Shown in pieces: positions 56,277 through 64,000 of a stretch of 64,000 nucleotides of DNA. The position numbers and the translations under genes are program-made. The stretch lies in contig JAMYHL010000097.1 in NCBI GenBank assembly GCA_025531455.1, positions 1 through 64,000 on the forward strand, given 5' to 3'. The number at the start of each line of letters is the position of its first letter. Positions within the stretch are counted from its first letter, which is position 1. Below the pieces are notes generated by a model. The model saw only the letters and a program-made list of their open reading frames with translations, was not told the origin of the DNA and did not search any database. Source of the DNA: Apiotrichum sp. Y4204. Its lineage: Eukaryota; Basidiomycota; Tremellomycetes; Trichosporonales; Trichosporonaceae.

Positions 56277-58209
56277 TTAACACTTCTTGTGCGACACCTC
56301 GCCACGAATTGTCTTGGAGATCGTAAGCGCCGTGGAGAGCAGGAGGACGATGACGCCAAACGTGGTGCACACGACAGCGGGAAGCTTCTGGCGCGAGTTC
56401 CACTTGCCCTTTGTGAGGACGTAGAAAGCGGCCGCGGGGAAAATGAAGGCGAGGGCCGTGGCGGAAAGGCCGCCGGCAATCTCGAGCACGACGCCGAGGT
56501 CGCATGTGAGAAGGGAGACTGTGGTTAGTCCTGGGCAGTAGCCTCGGGAGCATCCAACTTACTGAGCATGGCGGAAAAGACAATGGCAGAGGTGATGAGT
56601 GTGTGCCGGAGCCGGTTAAACGGTTGATCCTTGTAGAGATAGTCCTCAATGACCTCGCGGCACACGTAGTTTTCGAGCGGGACTGTGATGTCAGAGCGGG
56701 AATACATAGCCCAGCGTGCTCCTCAAGCACTCACTCGTCGTGGACATGTTGGCGCCAAAACAAAAGCGTGCAATGTTGATGACCCAGTCGTCCTTGGAAA
56801 AGTTGTTCAGAATGTTACCCTCAGTCTTGTCGGTGAAGATGAGGTAGCCGGTGACGGACATGAGTAGACAGCACACAAGACTCATGCTTGTGCTCGCATG
56901 CGTGACAGCATTGAAGCGGTCGAGCGTCGGCACCTGTATCGATTTGTAGATGAACATTGTGTTGTGGTGACAGACGAACGCAAAGGAGATGACACCAATC
57001 GCCTCGAAAACGCCGGGTTTTACGAGCGAGAAGACGTCCAAAGAGGAGCCCCTTAGCGATGGGTCGACAGCGACGCTGCGCAGTACCACAGATGCGACAA
57101 TAATGCCCATGCTGATAAGAGCAAAGCCCGATGATTTTGACAGCTTGACGATATCCCGGTGCAGCGACAGTGGGAAGGAGACCGTCAAAGTTAGCAGGCA
57201 GATAATAAACTGCCGGTTGGCAAGGAGGCTCAAAACCGCGTGCTTTTCCATGAAGGGAAAGACAAACGCCATGACCTGTGGAATAGTGTCGCCAATGATA
57301 ACGTTGAAGGCACACATTCTGGAAAGTTAGTGATCGCATCGCGGACTGAGAGCTCACCCTCCAAATGCAAATGCAAACTGGAAAAATGAGACCAGACTGG
57401 ATCCCCATGATCCGAAGCAGTACCGCATCACCTTTCGTCAGTCACAGACATGTTAATCCCGACTTACATCAATGTACGAGTCTCTTCCGCTCAGCTTGGC
57501 ATTGAGGACAACAAGCCGGATAGTCCTGGAGGTCAAAATAGAATTCACACCACTGTCGCCTCCACATACCAGTCAGTCACGCCTGCAAGGACAATGAGCA
57601 ATGTGATGCCAGTGACGAAACCAGCCTGCTTAATCGCATACGGCAGGCCGATGATTCCTGCGCCCAGGATCGAATTGGCCATGTTTGCTATCCCATCCAT
57701 CATCGTTCCGCGGGCCGTGTTCGGCCCGTCCGCAAGGACAAGAGCCTCTTCTTCAGGAGTTACGCGATCGCTATCCCTCAACAACGGCGCCGCTGCCGAG
57801 TGTTCATCGTGGTCGTCGTGGTCATCATGATCATCATCAGGAGCTTTAAACACTGTTGGATGTCAGCAACGGTCGCGCACGACAATGCAGGCATGAGGTG
57901 CATCGGCGCCCACCTGGACCGGCTTCATGTCAGTGGCACTGTCTACTCACAAACGTCATCGCCGAGGCGTGGCCGCGGACTGGCACGCGCACTCGGGGGA
58001 TATGATCCGGCTTCCAGCATGCCGAGGTCGTAGCCCAGATCCGGGGAGCCTTTCCTGCTGCCTATGGGCCGTATTGAGCTGGCTCTGGAGGAAGGTTCCA
58101 GGGCAGAGGCGACGCGTGATGAGAGACGCGAGGAAGACGGCGTCGGCGGATCGAGAGGGTCCGCGACGATGGGATACGAGCGCAAGTCTGGTCGTGGTGA
58201 GGGAGGCAT
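56277..58209 (-). CDS. Vacuolar-type amino acid transporter (AVT/SLC38 family)
   Basis: Seven exons (58209-57951, 57852-57570, 57525-57468, 57431-57358, 57318-56735, 56682-56563, 56518-56277) join in frame to 539 residues. The family exchanges neutral or basic amino acids across the vacuolar membrane or plasma membrane. A disordered, Ser/Pro-rich cytosolic N-terminus ends in an Asp/His repeat. TM1 is NMANSILGAGIIGLPYAIKQ, and the second helix leads into the conserved DWTIRLVVLNAKLSGRDSY, recovered only when the 44-nt intron is removed. Later segments include MAFVFPFM, FALISMGIIVASVVLR, GVISFAFVCHHNTMFIY, and IPLENYVCREV near TM8. The 11-TM layout matches AVT5/AVT6-like and SLC38 proteins. The substrate is unknown. 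The upstream region is shared with the divergent Afi1-like gene. Confidence 0.92.
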
Positions 58210-59401
58210 GTTGTGTGATGAGGAAGAGGGTGATGGAGAAAGCAGAGACAGACCAGAAGGAGGGGGGATGGTTTGAGGCGGTGTGGGTGTGCATATCTGG
58301 ATGCGCAGATGCTCGACGTGGACCAGGATACAGGACACAGCATACCCAGTACCCAGTTCCACTTTTTTGCGGGGCCCACAACATTCATTTTCACCAAGAA
58401 GAGATAAAATAGGGCATTCCTGGTCGGCGTGGTCGCATGCAGGCCACGTTCTGCAATAATCCAGCATCTATACATCTACGCATCTGTCTCTCTACCCTGC
58501 TTGCTACTCTGCAAATACAAGAAAGCTTTAGAAGGGTACTCAAGAGAGAGCTAATGCGTTTATTGCGTTTCTTGACAATTTCTTGACAAGACGTGCATGC
58601 GTGCATGCTTCACAAATGTCAAGTGGTCAAAAGGGATGCATAGAAGGCAACTCTGACACACACGACCAACAGTGCCTTTGAACTGTAATAGAATGTTTTT
58701 TTTTGAAGAGGAAGGATGAAATCGTATAATCAGTATAATCTTTACCCGTGTTATGACTGTAAATAATAGTCGTTTAAATACCACGAAACAAATACAAATT
58801 GTTGAAGGCTTACTTTTTACCCTCCCCTGACTATTCCCTGATATCTCTCCTCCCCTCTCCTCCCCCTCTCTCCGCCTTTCCTGAGTCCCTTTCCCTCTCT
58901 CTCTCTTTTTGGGTGTGGCCCGCTTGACCCGATCATACTCTCCTCTTTCTCCTCTCTCTCTGTGATCTTTTTCGGCACACACACACCACTACAGTACGAC
59001 TATACAGGCTCTTCCCGCGCCGGTTCCATCGTGGATCGTGGACAATCCCGCTCCCCATCGACATCGACATCCACCTGGGTTGCTCACCATCCTTTTTTTC
59101 CATCTCCACATCCGCTTTCATTCTTCTTCTTTTTCTCATCCGCATTCACTTTCGGGCTCGCAGCTTCGCCGGCTTTTTTTTCTTTTCTTTTTTTGGCTAA
59201 TCCATAACGACACTCGTTCCATTCGATCCAATCAACTCCACCACACACAACCGGACACCCTCCTCCTACTGCCTTGCCCTCCTGCCCTCCACTCCGCGTC
59301 GATCGCGCGACACGACCCACATTTACTACTACGCGCGATACGACCCGACACGAACACGCACTCACCCACCTACTCACTCGCCACGCACATCCCGAACACT
59401 C
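58210..59401. promoter_or_regulatory. Divergent intergenic region, AVT transporter / Afi1-like gene
   Basis: About 1.2 kb between divergent start codons. The right part is strongly pyrimidine-rich (CTCTC, TTTTCTTT and CCATC tracts from 58.83 to 59.3 kb), as in long fungal 5' leaders. Short frames here are not supported. Confidence 0.55.
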
Positions 59402-61894
59402 ATGTCCCCATCTAGCTCGCCCGCGCCGGGCGCGCCAGAGCAAAGTTCATTAAAGGGTGCCGAAAAGGACTTCGAGAACGCCATTGCCGCAGATGTGGAC
59501 GACGCGGCCCAGGAAGACAAGGAAGATGCCGTCCATTTTTGCTTGCTCGCAGAATTTGATATCGATGCAGGTGCAACGCTCGCGCACCAGTATCCGTATC
59601 CAACAGGCACAGATGAGCAGTGAGTCGCGTCGTGTCATCCTCTTCGTCTTGTCCTCCCCGCCGAGGGAATTTCAATTTCATGACGGTTAGGGGAGTCAGG
59701 CGGGGTGGAACGGTCGGGACGACGCCGCTGACGCCAACCACAGCCGCCTGGCGGAGTTGATGCTTCCAGACGGCGCACATTTGCGCGGCGAGGACTGGAC
59801 CGTGTTTTACTTAGGACAAACCGCGAGCATGGCCGTGTCACCTATGCTCTCGCATGAGCCGAAGGCCGTAGCTGGACGGCCTGTTAGCAGTTATCCACCA
59901 GGGCAGCGTCCCCGGAGGGGAACACCGGGAGGTGGTCTGCTCTACGTGCTCAACTGCGTGCGCATGAAGGAGGACAAGACGGTGCGTCGAGGTGCAATGG
60001 TCAAGGCAATGGCGATTGTCACTCCGAACCCGTACATCGGCATTTACAAACCGTTGTTGTTGCTCGCTCTCGAAGAATATTTCGCCAACCCGTCGCATGA
60101 GATTCTTGCAAAGCTGTACGACTCGGCCAACGCGATCTCCACAGCTGGCATGCCGGTTCTTACACGCGAGGAGAAAATTCTCCTTCGCCAGTCGGATCGC
60201 AAAGACTGTCTCGAGTTCAGGTTCGGTGCACAGGACGGAGCGGACGACGTGAGTGTAAACGAGCAGGCCGAGAGCAGTATAAGTCACGACACGCGCGACC
60301 GTGCAGCCAGCATCACCTCCTCACATACTCTCCCTCCGATTGTGCGAAAGAACTCGTCCTCATCTTCCTCCGCGTACCACGGCACGACTGATTTGTCGCA
60401 TCCGCCACGCCGCGGAGTTCCGCGTGATACCCATTACTTCGAGACCGAGGCAAAGTTCCGCAAGATCACCGTTCCCATTCGCATTCCGATGACTGTCTTC
60501 GACGAGGATGTTGGCGACTACAGCATCATAGAGCTGGTGCAGACGTTTAGCCAGAATGTGCAGCCCTTCCAGCCGCCGTTCCACCCATACCTGCACACAA
60601 ACGGCGCCAACACACATCCTGTCATCCTTATCTTTAACGCCATCCTTGCCCACAAGCGCGTCATGTTTCTCGGACATGGTCTGCCGGCCAACCAAGTGGC
60701 GCGAATGGTGCTTGCGGCGTGCGCGATGGTATCGGGTTGTGGACAGGTGCTGCGGGGCATGACAGAATCGGCGTTCCCGTACGCGAATCTCGCCTCTCTG
60801 GACGTGCTGGAGGAGTTCCCCGGCTTCGTAGCTGGTGTTTGCAACCCCCGATTTGAGGAACTGCCGCATACGTGGGACGTGCTGTGCAATCTCGAGACCG
60901 GCAAGGTCATTGTCTCGAAGGAACTAAAGCTCGTGGTCCCGTCAAAATCGGACGGCGCATCAGAAACCTCTGTGCCATCGGCCAACGGCGAGGACGGTCT
61001 GGCGAATGGCAAGATCTCGCAGGTGAAAAATTCGGATTGTATCGACAACCAGTTTATCGAGGAGATATTGTCGGCGTCGGGCATGCACTACGGCGAGCAG
61101 CACATCCGCGTTCGATTCACCGACTACATTTCTCGTTTCGTTCGTCTTGCTGCGTACCAGGAGTTTATGCACCTCGGCTCAACATCCATCGGATACCCGT
61201 ATGTCGTATTCCGGGACGGCCACCTTGGCAGCGGTGTAGTGTTCATCGACGACTCGCTGCGCCAGAGGGAGATGTGGGGCAACGGTCACAGGATCGACGC
61301 ATGGCGCAAGACAAGATCGTACCGGCTGGTGCAGAAGGTGAGTCGAACGTTGAGAACAAGTGACAACACTGACCGGCAGGACTGGGAGCACGAACAGCAG
61401 CGCGCGGCGATTAAGACGTTTGACGCACTGCACAACGTTAAGCGCCTTCGTATGACGCGCACAATGTCGTCGAAGGAGGCGGAGCTCATCTTCCTCACCA
61501 TGGTCCGGCAGGTCCGGACATATGACCAGGTCGTCGAGGTGTGTCGAACTGTGGATTCACCTTGAGCTACGGCTAACGTCAGCTTCTCGCCTACCTGCCG
61601 ATGCACTTTGGCGGGTTGATTCCGATTGCAAACGGCCTTTTCCACTCGCACCTCTCTGTGCGAAACAACACGATGGAGCTCTTGATCACGATACAGCACT
61701 ACCCGGTCGGACGGCACGCACTTATGACTCTTAACTACCTGCACCGCAAGACGTTTGTGGAGCTCCTTGAGCGCCGCGAGGCGAATGGCGCGTTGCGGAA
61801 CCGTCTCAATGGCGCGCCGCCTCCCGATACCAACTCGTCCGCCACCATTACGGGGAGCGAGCTCGCGTCGCAGCGAGCCTCTAGGTCTAGTTAG
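59402..61894 (+). CDS. Afi1-like SPA/DENN-type protein (Arf3-interacting polarity factor)
   Basis: Four exons (59402-59619, 59744-61337, 61380-61538, 61583-61894) join in frame to 760 residues. Afi1 is a DENN-related protein that tethers Arf3 to the polarised membrane. The N-terminal Afi1/DENN-like part is HFCLLAEFDIDAGATLAHQYPYP, then LNCVRMKEDKTVRRGAMVKAMAIV. The SPA (stabilisation of polarity axis) region follows: VILIFNAILAHKRVMFLGHG, QVARMVLAACAMVSGCGQVLRG, then FAYPYANLASLDVLEEFPGFVAG-like. A Ser-rich spacer lies between them, and LLAYLPMHFGGLI lies near the C-terminus. The second intron (61338-61379, 42 nt) lacks an in-frame stop, so reading through it preserves the frame. Family assignment rests on these blocks; DENN-type activity is inferred. 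Confidence 0.88.
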
Positions 61895-62180
61895 ATGGCG
61901 GATACGTTTAGACAAACTACCTCCTTTAATCATAATACCCCTCCTCACGCTTCTTGACTAATATTATTCCGTTCCCTCTCTTTTTCTGTCTATACATCTG
62001 CTTGGTGGCACTGGTTTCGTTCAGTAGATTTGTTGTAGTATGATTTACGACATACTCGGATTAGATGTGCGGGATGGGCGTGTGAGTTTTGTGTTCGCCG
62101 CAGGTCTCCTTGACGCATTAGCACGCTGTGCATCTACAACAGTATCAAGCCGCTACAGAGTCCATCCCCGGTCCACACGT
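61895..62180. other. Convergent intergenic region
   Basis: 3' regions of the Afi1-like gene (plus) and SMC3 (minus). No gene is seen. Confidence 0.55.

Positions 62181-64000
<1,820 letters not shown>

Noticed and set aside
57545..57569. Continuing exon 2 of the AVT transporter to the stop of the open frame (ending ATVV)
   Set aside because: Using the GTATGT donor at 57569 instead restores the conserved DWTIRLVVLNAKLSG segment and keeps the frame.

Overview
The window is nuclear DNA of a basidiomycete yeast, most likely a tremellomycete of the Trichosporonales (Cutaneotrichosporon, Vanrija or Trichosporon type). The evidence is GC-rich coding sequence, genes split by many very short GT-AG introns (mostly 34-50 nt), tRNA genes with tiny introns, and a gene set typical of Tremellomycetes, including a UreD urease accessory protein. 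The genus is inference. No virus, integrated bacterial island, CRISPR array or intact transposon was seen. Exon joins were worked out by hand; for most spliced genes the summed exon lengths give an open frame.

Layout. 1-2105: no supported gene. 2106-10776, all minus: an Oca/Siw14-type phosphatase-like protein lacking its catalytic residues, the replication factor MCM10, an 802-residue low-complexity protein and a 240-residue Lys-rich protein. 12224-19284, minus: an SV2/sugar-porter-like MFS transporter and an ADP1-like ABCG transporter with an EGF-like ectodomain. 19285-28667: 9.4 kb with almost no coding potential, holding one tRNA-Asn and a 38-nt poly-T run. 28668-30057, plus: a Ran1/Sks1-like protein kinase. 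30058-34331: a second gene-free block. 34332-37082, plus: a 916-residue disordered protein.

37533-64000 is gene-dense: a DUF89/ARMT1-type damage-control phosphatase divergent from the diflavin reductase TAH18; an HSL-type alpha/beta hydrolase; a secreted protein built on two kinds of helical repeat; an intron-bearing tRNA that looks like initiator Met; eIF3f divergent from a 103-residue conserved protein; UreD; a sphingoid-base/diacylglycerol kinase-family protein; an AVT-type amino acid transporter divergent from an Afi1-like SPA-domain protein; and the 3' part of cohesin SMC3, cut by the window end.

The genes do not form a metabolic cluster. They are mainly housekeeping functions: replication and cohesion (MCM10, SMC3), translation (eIF3f, tRNAs), Fe-S assembly (TAH18), lipid signalling and transport. 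The most unusual items are the secreted repeat protein, the intron inside an initiator-like tRNA, the catalytically degenerate Oca protein, the altered glycine loop of the lipid kinase, the minimal introns and the two long gene-free blocks.
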